Both the position numbers and the translations under genes were made by a program. This document shows, one piece after another, positions 44,481 through 57,190 of a DNA stretch of 64,000 nt. How positions within the stretch are numbered: position 1 is the first letter of the stretch; every line of letters begins with the position of its first letter. This stretch comes from Chinchilla lanigera (Eukaryota; Chordata; Mammalia; Rodentia; Chinchillidae): NCBI RefSeq assembly GCF_000276665.1, contig NW_004955466.1, forward strand, positions 12,155,464-12,219,463, read 5' to 3'. Below the pieces are notes generated by a model. That model was not told where the DNA came from, searched no databases, and was given only the letters and a program-made list of their open reading frames with translations.

Positions 44481-46022
44481 TATAATTGATTTTTAAAATC
44501 CTTAGCGTTTTTTCTTAATGTTACCTTTTGGTTCTTATATACATTAAATGTCAGTCTTTTTTTGTGTGCCTAGATCTATATGTATATCATTGCTCTCTGA
44601 AGTTACACCATGCTTCAGGCAAGAATTGTGGCTGTTAACTTCCTAACAGCTGTTCATGCTTGCGGAGTGACATTGATCAACAACTGTAACTTCAAAAACA
44701 AATAATTCTCATATTACATGTTACTATAGGAGTGAACTTTTCTATACTAGTGTGTTACCAAAGTTGTATAATCTCACAGTCAGCATTAAGACATTTTGAT
44801 ACTGTCTTCATGCTTCTGCAAGGCTGTTGGCTTTGTGTTTCTTTTGCCTTCTTGCTTTTTAGTTCTTTATATCTCATATACCCTAAGTTCTAAAATTTGG
44901 CAGTAGAAATTAAGATTTCTTTTGTTTAAAAACTTTTCACAAATCAGAAAGAAATATTAAGACTATTTTGGTAGTAAAGTGGGTTTTTGGGGTTGTTTTT
45001 TACTTTAAAAGCTGATTTTAATTTTTGAATAATGATGGAATGAATGCATGTTATTGAGTACTATCGTTAATTGCAAATGTAACTGTGGACAAATGAAGGA
45101 GAAGTGCTCACGGTGGTTACTGAGATTACGCCTGGCTGGAGATAGGGCTGAACGGAAGAGTGCTGCTTCGCATGTGCGTTTGAGCCTTTGCCTCTCACAC
45201 ACACCAAGATCATGCTGTGTAGTTTAACTCTTCCATTTTTCCCCTCTTCTCTTGTTACTCTAACTTTTCAGAACCTTGCCTTCTTGTCTTTTTTTTAACC
45301 TAAGCACAGTACATTAATGTTAAATTATATCTTAGAATCCTATGTGAAGTTGCCTATAAATGTTTCCTCTTGGTGATTTAAAAATTAATCATGATAGTAT
45401 ATAGATATGAGAAAATAAATGTTCCTAAGATAATATGACTAGATGTTCACTTAGTGTTACCATCCATGGTCAGTTATAGTTCATTTAGTTTGATTTTTTT
45501 AAAAATTTTCTTAAAATTATGAATGCATTAGCTTATAGAAAAATACCTGTGGTAAGATTTCGAGACTAAAAGTCTCTCTCTAGGAGTCACGTTGTTTTGA
45601 TTTTTGCATACACAGAAATGGCCACAGGATGGCATTAGATAATTTTTGTTCACATATGACAATGCTGTTAAGTAACATCCAGTTGACATTTAGTAAGTCA
45701 ATAAAAATTGTAAGAAAAATGTAAGAAATCCAAGGTGTTGCCTAGTAGGAGAGAGTTTTATTTAGGAAAGGCTTAGAACATGCTTGAAATTTTTTGTATT
45801 AAATCTATCACAAAAGTTAAAGCAGACGTATTTCAGCCTTGATTAAAGCACAGTGAGTTGAAACTCACTCAGTGAGTTGTAAAAAAGTTCATTTTAAACA
45901 GAAGCCAAGTCTTTCTATAACTGATACACATCATCATGTATGAGTATTTCTTGAATGAAATGATTGCCTTGGCAAATGCAGTTAATTATGACTTTTTTCC
46001 CATAAATTTTGTGGGTTTCAGT

Positions 46023-46110
46023 TGGTTTTTCTCCGGTACCGGGAACCGAACTCACGACCTTGCACATGCCAGGCAAGCGCTTTTGCCGCTGAGCTAAATC
46101 CCCAGCCCCC
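46023..46110 (-). mobile_element. ID SINE
   Basis: tttttctccggtaccgggaa ... gagctaaatccccagccccc; near full length and little diverged. Confidence 0.93.
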
Positions 46111-46587
46111 AGTTTTTTTTTCTTTGATGAAATTCTGAGACATTGCCAAATGTTTCAGAGAACAGGAGAGTCAGAGTGCCAAAATAATCCTCTGCGGCTC
46201 TCGGTACTGTGGGTGACCTCAAAGCAGTTCAGTCCTGTCCCTTCTCAGAGGCCTTGGAGATAAGGAAACTCATGCTACCACACAGGAGTGAAAACCCACA
46301 TCTTTCCTGGGAGATAAATGGTTCTAAGAATACTTGAGCCCCAAATTATGGCTATTTCAGGGGGAAGTTTCACATACTTCACTTGGAAGTGTTTGATGCC
46401 TTAATATGTACATATAAAGAAATCAAGTGGCTTACTGCAGTAGCGGTTCTGCCCATGATCATCCTTTAAAACTGAAGATATGGCAGGATATGGAATCCAG
46501 CACCACACTCTGAGAAAGCTGTAAAAATTGTGCATTTTATGATTACTTTTAAATTTTAATGTAAAAGAGAGAAATTTAGTTGATCTT

Positions 46588-46678
46588 TTTTTTTTTTTTT
46601 TGGTGGTACTGGGGATCAAACTCAAGACCTTGCGCTTGCCAGGCAGGCGCTTATACTACTGAGCTATATCACCAGCCC
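46588..46678 (-). mobile_element. ID SINE
   Basis: Poly-T, ggtggtactggggatcaaac ... gagctatatcaccagccc. Confidence 0.92.
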
Positions 46679-46787
46679 TGAGCTGATTGTTCTTAAAGAT
46701 GGTATTTTGGAGTGTAAGACCCTGTCATTTGGTATTGACTTCATTGGGTATATGTTGAACCACATAATACCACTGACTCTACGTCCT

Positions 46788-47154
46788 TGTCTTGGTTACT
46801 CTTCTCATTGCTGGGACAAAATACCCGACACCCAAATTAAAGAGGTTTATTTAGCTCACAGGTTTTGGAGGTTTCAGTCCATAATCAGCTGGCACCAAGG
46901 TAGAGTGGTATGTGGCAGAGGGCAACCGTTCATGGTGGCAGAAGCTAGCAAAAGCAATAGAGAGCAACAAGGGAGGAACAGAAGCAAGCCTCTTTCCTTT
47001 CCTTACGTTGTTTGTAGGCTATCCGCCCCAGGGCAGGTGTAGCACTCACACCCATAATCCCAGCATTGTACCATGGATCAATCAAAAACTGTGGAAACCC
47101 GCCCCATGACGGCCTGAGGCTTTGGAGGGGGACATCTAGACACAAACCATAACA
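46788..47154 (-). mobile_element. MaLR-type solo LTR with exact 5-bp target duplication
   Basis: 367 bp, beginning tgtcttggttactcttctc and ending caaaccataaca on + (TG...CA on either strand). It carries a reversed AATAAA (gtttatttagctcac). Flanked by gtcct at 46783-46787 and 47155-47159. No internal retroviral region. Confidence 0.88.
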
Positions 47155-47464
47155 GTCCTGATTAATATGTCTAAGAATTTTATAGTGAAATCAACTTTAA
47201 AATGTGATTTTCATTTCTATTTTTTCCATTCTGCTTCGTAAGTTAACTTTTACAACATCTTTTTCTGTACAAGTTAAATTTCTTTATAGAAACAAGAGAT
47301 TAATTTGAAACTCATTTATGTGTTCTGAACCCAGAAATAATTAAATTCTAAAGGTGATGTGCTGCTTCACTCATGGGCTGCTTTTATTTTTAAAAATGTT
47401 TTTCCTTGTTTAGGTTTTTTAAAAAAATACTAAGGCTATCACAATAAATAATAATTAGAAAGTC

Positions 47465-47622
47465 AAGCTGGGTGTGGTGCTGCATACCTGTAATCCTACC
47501 ACTTGGGAGACTGAGACAGGAGGATCGCTGTGAGTTTGAGGCCAACCTGGACTACATACTGAGTTCAAGGCCAGCGTGCACTACATGTGGAGACCCTGTC
47601 TCAAAACAAACAAACAAAAAAG
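47465..47622 (+). mobile_element. B1 SINE
   Basis: agctgggtgtggtgctgcat head, duplicated segment, caaaacaaacaaac tail. Confidence 0.92.
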
Positions 47623-48221
47623 TGAAAGTCAAACATACTATTTGTATACTATAGTCAGTAGGGAAAAACTAGGTGGTGTGTTTTATGGTTAAAGTCTAGG
47701 GCAGATTAAGTTGTCAGAGTTGCTTGAAAGTCACAGTATTCTTCAGTTTTCTTATTGTAGATTTTCTTACGTTGTTCAGAAAATATATATCCAGTTGCTT
47801 AAATTTGTAGATGTAATTGCAATAATTTGTCAGAGTCCGTTTACATTTTTGTGGGAAGCATTCTCGTGGGCTGCTTCTTGGCGTCGTGTCCTGAATGCAG
47901 TGTTCAGCCACCTCAGCATCTTTCCTGTCTCGCATGCTTTGATTATGATATGTGGGAATTAAGAAATTCAAAGCTTGCGTATATTTAGAAGCTATTTTTG
48001 GCCACTTGTGCAAGTACAATCCTTTTTGTACCTTAGTGTAGTGATAAGTTTTTGGTTTTAAATTGTGTTTGCCTTTGCATATAACTAAATTACAGTAGCT
48101 GTTAGAACTATAGTTGATCTTTGAAATTTTAAAGCCATAGGTAAAAGTTTTATGTTATTATAATTTTTGTCATCTTAGAGTATCATGGTGATTTCAAAAC
48201 CATGTGTGTAGAGGGCAGAGT

Positions 48222-48312
48222 TTGGGGGTATAGTTTAGTGGTAGAATGTTTGCCTAGCATGAGTGAGGCCCTGGGTTCAACTTCCAGCACAAAGAACAAA
48301 ACAAAACAAAAA
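48222..48312 (+). mobile_element. ID-type SINE, older subtype
   Basis: tttgggggtatagtttagtg ... cctgggttcaacttccagca with an AACAAAAC tail. Confidence 0.82.
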
Positions 48313-48759
48313 AAATGTGTGGATCTCTGATAGGGAGTGGATAGGGCACAGACTAATAAGTCCGCCCAAAGTCCATAGGTTTAAATGCATAAACAGCATT
48401 GTCTGAGTGAGTCTTCTACAGAGAGGGCTATTGAGAATTTTACTTTGAAATCTTGCTGAATTTTGGAGTTTTGTTTCTGCCTAGAATGAGGAAAGGAAAA
48501 AAAATGTTACTTCCACCCTTACTATAATAAAATGTCAGACAAACTACAAAATAACATTTTTTGTACTCATCAGAGAGAGCTTATCATGTAGACAACTAAG
48601 TAGCTAGGTCCCAGGAAGGTCAGACTCCTTCAAAAAGAGATGGACACAAGCCCTGTCTCACATATGCCAGAGAATAGGCGCTAGAGAGACCAGGTACCAG
48701 CCAGGAAAAGATTCATAGCCAATATCTGTAAGAAATTAAAAACACGACTACTGAAGAAC

Positions 48760-49275
48760 AAGTAATCCTATCAGGATGGACGAATGATCTGAAGAGACAC
48801 TTCTCCAAAGGAAGATGTGGAGAAAAAGGAACACGTAGACAGTACTGATGGGAAGGTCAGTTAGTACAGCCACTGTGGGAAATGGCATGATGGTTCCTCA
48901 AAAACTAAAACTAGATATACCATATGACCCAGCTATTCCAAAGGAGTTGAAATCACCTGGATGCCCACGTTTACTGTGGCACTATTAGCATTGTTGAGGT
49001 GTGATGATACATATGGACAGCAGAGTACTACTCAGCCATGAAGAAGAATGGAACTACATTCATTTGCAGGAAAATGGATTGAACTGGAGGGCATTGTGTT
49101 AAGCCAGACAGAAAGATAGGTGTCACATGTTTCTCTAATATATGGAACCTAAAAATGTAGAGGAGGGGCCTTCATAAAGGGGAAAAGGATGAAGGAGATG
49201 AGATATATACAAGAATAAAAGTGTCACTGTGAGGCTCACTTACTTGTACACTTAATGTTTTAATAGTTATAATAA
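48760..49275 (+). mobile_element. L1 3' end scrap, sense orientation
   Basis: ggatggacgaatgatctgaa, then 'gagtactactcagccatgaa' and 'ggaaaatggattgaactgga' blocks typical of the ORF2 end and start of the L1 3' UTR, read in sense. Confidence 0.75.
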
Positions 49276-51999
49276 AAAAGACACATTTGTCTAAACTTTA
49301 TACTGGGTTGCTAATGGCCATAGACCCATGTCACAGACCCACTGACCCATTGGCCTGTGCCGCAGAAGGCTGTTTTATAAAAATTAATTTTATTAGTATA
49401 CTTGTGATATACATATACATATTCATCATAGAGAATTTGTACCTGTACAAAATATATCCATCTTTTTTTCTCATTCCCTCCCCTCCCTTTGAACCTGTCT
49501 TCTACTCCTTATTTACAAAAGCTTTGTTTCCATTTTTTCCTTTTTCCTTCCTTCCCTTCTTCCTCCCCCCTCCCTTGTTCTCCTTCCCATTTGAACATTT
49601 TCTTCTCACTTCCTAATACCTGTTATCCATTCTGCTCCTTTTTTCTCTTTGGATTTCTCATACCAGAGAAACAGTGAGATATTTAAACATGTGCCAATTT
49701 ATTTCACGCAAGAGTGTGTATCTTGAGGGATCTTCACACTGATTTCCGCAGTGATTGTACCAGTCTACATCCTCACCAATAGTGGACAACAGTTCCTTTT
49801 TCTCCACAGTCCCTCTAGCATTTGTTACTGGTTGATTCCTTGATGGCAGCCATTCTTTCTGGAGTGAGATGGAACCTCAGTGTTGTTTTAATTTGCATCT
49901 CTTGGACGACTAGTGATGTTGAACATTATTTCATATATTTACTGTTTGTACTTCTTCATTTGGGAAGTGTCTATTTATTTCACATGACCACTTTTGGATT
50001 GGGTCTTTAAATTTGGGAGGTCTGATGTTTTTGAGTTCTTTATATATTCTAGATGATAATCCTTTGAGGAACAGCTGGCAAAAATTTTTCCCGTGCTGTG
50101 GGTTGTCTCTTCACTCTCTTGGTGTTTTCTTTTGCTATGAAAATGCTTTTTAATTAGATATGATCTCAGATGTTAATTCTTTGTGGTATTTCCTGTGTGA
50201 TCCAGATTTGGTTCATAAAGTCTAGTTGTATGTCTTCCAATGTTTTACCTTGTCTATCTTCTAGCAGATTTACTGTTTGTTTTTATTTTTAGATCTTTGG
50301 TCCATTTCAATTTTAGTTTAATGTGTGGTAAGAGATATGGGTCTAGGCTCAGTTTTTGGCACGTGGAAAGCCAGTTTTCTGAGCACCATTTATTAAAGAG
50401 GGTATCTTTCTTCCAGTGAATGTTTTTGGCCCTCATGTCAAAGAAGGTGGCTGAGTGTGCATCTTCTAATCTAGCTCATCGATTGTCAGGTCTGTTTTTT
50501 GCCGGTACCATGCTGTTTTTATGTTCGTAACTTTGTAGTATAATTTCAGATTGGGGAGTGTGACATCCTTTGCCTTGCCTTTGTTGCCCAGAATTGCTTT
50601 TGCTATTGTAGGTCTCTTCTGTTTCCATATGCATTTTAGGATTATTCTCTTTAGTTCTGTGAGGCATGCTATTGATGTTTTGATTGCGATTATATGAAGT
50701 CTGTATAAGAGTTTTAGAAGTGTGGCCATTTTCATTATATTGGTTCTGCTTATCCAAAAACAGGATGTCTTCCCATTTTCTGATATCCTCTTCGACCCCC
50801 TTTTTCAGAGTACTATAGTTTTCAATGTATGTCTTCTACTTCCTTTGTTAGATTCCCAAGTATTTCATTTTCCTCGATGCTGTTATGAACGGTATTGGTT
50901 CTCTAATTTCTCTGTCAGTGAGTTTGTTATTCATGTACAGGAAGGCTATTGATTTTTGAGTGTTGACTTTGTATCCTGCTATGCTATCAAATTTGGTTAT
51001 TAATTCTAGGAGACTTCTGGTGAAGTCTTGTGGTCTTCTGTGTAGAGTGTCATGTCATCCACAAGTAATGATAACTCACCTTCTTCTTTTATTATCCCTA
51101 ATTCTTTTATTGTTTTGTCTTGTCTAATTGCTCTGGCTGTTTGTAGAGCTATATTGAACAGGAGTGATGATAGGGGGCATCTTGTCTTGTTCCTGATTTT
51201 AGAGTGAAGCTTTCAGTTTTTGACCATTTAGTGTGATATTGGCTGTTGGTTTTTCATAGATGGCTTTTATAAAATTGAGATAGAGACCTTCTATTCTAAT
51301 TTTCTATGTTTTTCTTAAAATCATGAATGGATATTGGACTTTGTCAGATGCTTTTTTTGTGTGTATTAAGATTATCTTGTGGTTTTTGTCCTTGGTTCTG
51401 TTAATGTAGTGTATTACATTTATTGATTTGCATACGTTGAACCATCCCTGAATCCCTGGGATGAATCCCGCTTGGTCATGGTATATAAACTTTTTGACAA
51501 TTTGCTGCATTGTTTGCCAGTATCTTATTGAGGATTTTTGCCTTTATGTTCTTTAAGATAGGGCTGTAATTGTCTTTTTTGATTGGTATCAGGATAATGC
51601 TTGCTTCCAGGAATGAGTTTAGGAATATTGTTTCCCTTTCAGTTTTGTTAAGGAGTTTTAGGAGTAGTCACATTAGATCTTCTCTAAAGTTCTTGTAGAA
51701 TTCAGCAATGAATCTATCAGACTGTAGGCTTTTCTTTGTTGGTAGTTTTAAAAATTACTTCTTCAATTTCATTGATAGATATTGGGTTATTTAGACTTTT
51801 TAGATCTTCTTAATTCATCTTTGGTAATTCATATGTACCAAGGAATCTGTCCATTTCTTCTCGGTTTTCCATTTTATTAGAGTACAGGTTCTCAAAGTAG
51901 GTATTGATGATCTTCTGAATTTCTGTAGGATCGGTTGTGGTTTCCCCCTTTTCATTTCTAATTGGATCATTTGTATCCTTTCTCTTTTTTTCCTTCTTC

Positions 52000-52060
52000 C
52001 TTGCTTCCTTCCTCCCTCCTTGCCTCTCTTTCTCTCTCTCTCTCTTTCTTTCTTTCTGTT
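52000..52060. repeat. Pyrimidine (CTTT/CT)n microsatellite
   Basis: ttccttcctccctccttgcc followed by tctctctctctctctttct, inside L1-A. Confidence 0.9.
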
Positions 52061-52414
52061 TTTATAAGGTTGGCTAAAGGTTTGTCAATTTTATTTAATC
52101 TTTTGGAGATGAACTCTTTTATTCATTGATTCTTTGTATTGTTTTGTTTGTCTCAATTGCATTAATTTTTGCTCTGATATTTATAAATTTCCTTATATGT
52201 ATGTACTTTGGGTTTAACCTTCTTCTTTTTCTAGAAGCTTGATGTTCAGTGTTACATTATTTATTTGAGCTGGCTCTGTTTTTCTGATTTAGAGAATTCA
52301 CTGCTATAAATTTCTGTCATTGAACTGGTTTCATTATGTCCCATAAATTCTGGTATGTTGTACTGGCATTATCATTTTATTGGAGAAACTGCCTAATTTC
52401 ACTTTAATTTTTTT

Positions 52415-52556
52415 CTTTTTTTTTGACGAGGTCTCACTTTGTAGTGTAGGCTAACTTTGAACTCATTCGATACCCCAGGCTGGCCTTGAACTCACAGTGA
52501 TCTTCCCGTCACAGCCCCATGAGTGTTGTGATTACAGGCATGTGCCATCATGCCCG
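52415..52556 (-). mobile_element. B1 SINE inside L1-A
   Basis: Poly-T, gacgaggtctcactttgtag, duplicated caggctggcc, gccatcatgcccg. Confidence 0.9.
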
Positions 52557-53706
52557 AGGTCATGTTTAATTTCTTCTGTGACTCATTGGTTGTTCAGGAG
52601 AATGTTACATAATTTCCATGTGTTTATGTAGTTTTTGTGTTTTCTTTTGCCACTAATTTCTAGTTTCATTGCACTATGGTCTGATAATATGAATGTGATG
52701 ATTTTTCCTTTGCATTTACTTACATATATTCTGTGAGCTAGTATGTGGTCTATTTCCAAGAAGTCTGTGTACACCTGAGAAGAATATGTATTTTGATGTT
52801 GTTGGATGGAACACTCTGTAGACATCTACTAAGTCCATTTATTTAAAGATTTGGTTTAGCTCTAATATGTATTTCTTTGTTGATTTTTTTGGTCTAGTTG
52901 ATCTATTTGTGACAGAGGGGTATTGACATCCCCATTACACCTCTATTAGTGATTATCTGACTTTTCATTTCCATTAGTATTTATTTTATCTAGTGGGTAT
53001 GCTAGTGTTTGGTGCATATATATTTATGATTGTTGTCTTCCTCTTGTATCATTCCCTTAACAAGTATGTAGTGACCCTCTTTTTCTCTTCTGACAGTCCT
53101 GGTTTGACATCCACTTTGTCTGTAAGCAGAATAGCTACTTCTACTGTTTTCCAAGTTCCTGTCACATGGAGTGTTGTTTTCCATCCTTTGACTTTCAGTC
53201 TGTGAATTTCTTTTGGAGTTAAATGTATTTGTTGTATGCAGTATATTGTTGGATTTTGTTTTTTGATCCATTTTGCTGGTCTTTTGATTAGTGAATTGAA
53301 ACCATTTACATTGATGGTTATAAATGATCTGTGTTGACTTATCCTTGTCATATTATTTTCCTGTTTTTGGTTCCCTTTCCATCTCTTCTGTTTAATTGCT
53401 TGTGTTGTTTGGTGGATTCATTCTATTGAGATTCATAGAATTGTTGTCTTGTTTTTTTTCTAGAATATCCTTCAGACCTTTTGGGAATGCTGGTTTGGTT
53501 GTCATGAACTTGTTCAGGTGTTCATTATCGTGGAAGGATTTTATCTCTCCATCAATTTTGAAAGATATTTTTTGGTGGTACATCTATCTGGGCTGGAAGT
53601 TGTCTTCTTTTAATGTTTGAAATACTTCACTCCAAGCTCTCCTTGATTTACGTGTTAAGAATTGAGAAGTCTGCTGTGATTCTCATGGGTTTTCTTTTAC
53701 AGGTGA

Positions 53707-54027
53707 TGTCTTAGTTACTTTTCTCTTATTGCTGGGACAAAATACCTGATACCCAAAGTGGGAAAGGTTTATTTAGCTCACAGTTTGCAGAGGTTTCAGT
53801 CCATAATCAGCTGGCTCTATGCGAGGGTGGTGTGGCAGAGGGGCAACAGTTCAGGGCAGCAAAAGCAACAGGAGCAAAAATGGAGGAACATGCCTCTTTT
53901 CCTCCCTTATATTCTTTGCAGACTACCTGCTCTGGAATGGGTGTAACACTCACACCCTAATCACAAACTGTAGAATCAGCTGCCTCCATATGAGACTTTG
54001 GGGGACATCCAGACACAAACCATAACA
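53707..54027 (-). mobile_element. MaLR-type solo LTR with exact 5-bp target duplication, inside L1-A
   Basis: 321 bp, tgtcttagttacttttctc to caaaccataaca on +. Flanked by ggtga at 53702-53706 and 54028-54032. Same family as 46788-47154. Confidence 0.9.
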
Positions 54028-54084
54028 GGTGATTTATTTCTTTTCTCTAACAGCTTTTAGTACTCTGTTCTTGAGTTGAATTTC

Positions 54085-54284
54085 TGGAATCTTGACTAAT
54101 TGGTTTGTGAACTTAATTCTTTGCACAATTCTGGTTGCAGACCAAATTGGTCATGGACCAAATCTAATTTATCTAGTAGATCAACACTGAACCTAGCCAT
54201 TGAATTTGATTTGGTTCTCAACCAATTAAATTTCCAACCAGAATCATGAGAAGAAAATAATTTGTGAACTGAGGTACTACTATA
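54085..54284. mobile_element. Tigger-like DNA fragment, nested
   Basis: aattggtttgtgaacttaat near the start and aaaataatttgtgaactgag near the end resemble sub-terminal parts of a Tigger-type element. Boundaries unclear. Confidence 0.5.
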
Positions 54285-54639
54285 CAGTGGACCCTTGACG
54301 TACAAACTCAATTGGTTCTTGAAGGCTGATTGTACTCTTAGGTTGTCTTAGGTTGTCAACTGAATGCTAGGCTCCTTTATAAAGTCTTCAAAGTCTCTCT
54401 CAGTTCTTGGTGTCCTTAAAGAGACATTGGCCCAGGATCTCTCAGTTAACCCCATAGAGGAAAGGATGTTGTAATGTTCCTTCCAGAGCTCTATAAGCAT
54501 TCAGTCTGTATCTGAGACCATCTGGAAGCACAAGTGATTGGAATTCAGGTCAAGACTTTGGTCATAAATTAAAACTAAAATTGCAGTCATAACCCAACTT
54601 GTTCATATGTCAAGCCAGTCATAATTCAAGGATCCACTG
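54285..54639. mobile_element. Tigger-type MITE with TA target duplication
   Basis: 355 bp with terminal inverted repeats CAGTGGACCCTTGA / CAGTGGATCCTTGA (one mismatch in 14), flanked by TA at 54283-54284 and 54640-54641, as expected for TcMar-Tigger. No transposase frame. Confidence 0.8.
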
Positions 54640-54710
54640 TATATTCCTTGGTCTAGTTTTTTTCTGATCCTGTGTGGATCTCTGTATACCTCACTTATCT
54701 GTATCTCAAA

Positions 54711-54868
54711 TTCTTTTTCTTTTTGTCTTTTTCAGACAGGGTTTTGCTGTGCAGTTCAGGCTGGCCTTGAGCACACTTTGTAGCCCAGGCTGGTCTTGAA
54801 CTCGCAATGATCCTCCTGTTTCAGCCTCCCAAGTGCTGGGATTACAAGTGTGTGCCACCACACCTGGC
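54711..54868 (-). mobile_element. B1 SINE inside L1-A
   Basis: gtctttttcagacagggttt, duplicated caggctggtc, gccaccacacctggc. Confidence 0.92.
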
Positions 54869-56129
54869 CTCAAATTTTCTTTCTATGGTTGGAAATTTTT
54901 GTGGTATTAATTCTGTGAACAGTTTTTTAATGACCTTTGTGCTATCTTCTGATTCATCATTGAGTTCTGTTAATCTTACATTGGTGTTCTTTGCATCATG
55001 TAACAGCTGCTAGATTGAGCTTTCATAGTCCCTTGCTATTTTTAAGAAGTCTTTCTTTTAATGATGGGCAGTCACAACTCTGTCTTCTTGATCTGATACT
55101 CTTTCTTCTCATTGGTTGACTCTGCTGTGTATATGTTCAATAGAACTTTTAATCTCCTGCATTTCTATTTGAGTCTGTTTCCTAGATATTTTCTATGTTG
55201 GGCATTCATGGTTTGCATGCCATTCCTAAGCTTCTCTAGTTTTAAATCTGTATCTATTCTATACTCACTAATCATTTCTTTCATTATGGTCATCGTATCT
55301 TTCTCTGTTTTGTTTTTATCAAGGGATTTATTACTCTGTTTTGATACTTGTGCTGCTACCATATGAGAAAGTTCAGCTCTGTTACTTTTGATTGCTTCCT
55401 CCTCAGTGCCCCCTTGATTTGTCTGTGGCATGCTGGGGCTTATGGGTTGCATCTTGCTTCTGGAACCCTTTCCCTTCCCTTTTTTTCTGTATTGACACTG
55501 GTAAATTGGTTACAGTAGGTAGCTTTATTATTACTAGCATCAAGACCTTTTCAGGAAATTGCCACTTTTCAGAAATGTCTTCTAAGTGTATTAGCTTTTG
55601 GCTTTTGATTCTGTCCCAGGATCTGCCTCTTCAATTTATTAGGAATGAAGGGTTTCAGCCTGTTTGGCCTAGCACCCCATTCTTTGCTATTGGGCTGCAG
55701 TAGTGTTTATGACCCCTAGACAGTCTAAGTATTGGCATAGAAAAGTCAGCTGATAACAACAACTCTGTCACTTTGGCTAAAGTAGTACAATCAGTAATAA
55801 CAATAGCATCAAGCACAGACTGGAAAATGACAAACTGTGCTAACCATTAGTGTGTTGTCTTTTAACGTAGGTACAAGTTTATAGTTATGTGTCAGAAGTT
55901 GGGGAGAATATGCAGATTATTCTTCCTTTTTCTGTGTTGTGGTCTGTTTGGTTGATTTCTCTGTGAGCTCCAATATTCCCTTCAGAATCTTCCTGGGTGC
56001 CAGGGTTCCACATCCCTCCTTCTTTCCTTCCTGGGTTGTTATTTTCCAGAATCTGGGTTCTGAATCTTGGAGAGGTTGGTTTGTTACTGCTTCTTGCTTC
56101 ACCCTGTTTCACTTTTAATTCTATTGGTT

Positions 56130-57190
56130 TGGCTCCTTTTTTTCCTTTTTTTGTTTTTTTTTTTTCATATAGTTGGCTAATGGCTTGCCAATTTTGTTTA
56201 TTTTTTCAAAGAACCACCTCTATGTTTAATTAATTTTATATTTTTTAGTCACATTTTGTTGATTTCTGTTCTAAGCTTTGTGATTTTCTTCCTGGTGCTA
56301 GCTTTTGATTTGGATTATTTTTGTTTTTCTAGGACTTTGAAGTACATCATTAAGTTATTTATTTGGGCTCTTTTATTTAATGTGGATATTTCCAGATATA
56401 AACATATTTTAGGATTGCTTTCATTGTGTCCGTAGATTCTAGTATGTTGTAACGGCATTAACATTTTTTTCTAGGAACTGTCTAATATCTTCATTGATTT
56501 CTCCTGTGACCCAATGATTAATTCAAGTGTGTATTGTTTAACTTTTCTTTGTTTTTTTTTTTTTAATTTCTGTGATTTCTTTTGCCATATATTTCTACTT
56601 TCATTACAGTGTGATCTGATAATATGTATGTGATAACTTCAATTCTTTTACATTTACTTAAGCATTCTTTATGGGCCAGTGTATAGTCCATTTAGGAGAA
56701 AGTTCTATATGCTGAGAAGAATGTGTATTTTGTTGTTGTTGGGTAGAATACTCTGTAGATATCTATTAAGTCCATTTGCTCAAAGCTTTGGTACAGCTCT
56801 TATATGTTTTTGTTCAATTTTTGGGGGAGGGATCTAGTTGATTTGTTGGTGACAGGGAGGTATTGAGGCCCTCCACTATAATTGTGTGGAAATTTATCTG
56901 ATCCTTCATGTCATGTAGTGTTTCTCTTATGAAGTTGGGTGCTGATGTTCCATGTACATATATTTATAATTGTTACCACTTCCTGTTGCATTGTTCCCTT
57001 AAACAGTATATGGTGACCTTCTTTGCTTCTTTGGATCAGTTTTGGTTTGAAGTTCAGTTTGTCTGAAAATGTAGCAGGATAACAACTCTGGCTTGTTTTC
57101 AGTGTAATGGGATAACTAGTCCTGCTTGTTTTTTGGTTCCCATTACATGGAATATTGTTTTTTATCCTTTGATTTTTAGACTATGAATTT
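56130..57190 (-). mobile_element. L1 fragment (L1-B), antisense ORF2 5' part
   Basis: Parallel to L1-A 52060-53215: gttggctaatggcttgcca, 'gaatactctgtagatatcta', 'acagtatatggtgaccttct' and 'ttccattacatggaatattg'-type blocks. Interrupted on its right by a new L1 3' end. Confidence 0.8.

Larger units (their letters stand above)
49380..56125 (-). mobile_element. Long L1 (L1-A), antisense, ORF2, ORF1 and part of the 5' UTR
   Basis: Reading leftwards from about 56125: 5' UTR (55460-56125), an ORF1 coiled-coil piece (around 55165-55452, SNKSLDKNKTEKD), the ORF1 C-terminal piece (53392-53583), the ORF2 endonuclease start (53049-53351, TINVNGFNSLIKRPAKWI), reverse transcriptase pieces (51304-51510, [14 protein letters not shown]) and the ORF2 C-terminal part (50466-50735). 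All frames are broken. Interrupted by two B1, a solo LTR and Tigger-type insertions. Confidence 0.85.

Noticed and set aside
50466..53351. Functional L1 ORF2
   Set aside because: Only short broken frames remain, interrupted by SINEs and stops. No intact protein is possible.
53707..54027. Non-autonomous hAT DNA transposon (URR1-like)
   Set aside because: First considered because of 8-bp-like flanks. The TG...CA ends, exact 5-bp duplications and reversed AATAAA fit a MaLR-type solo LTR better.
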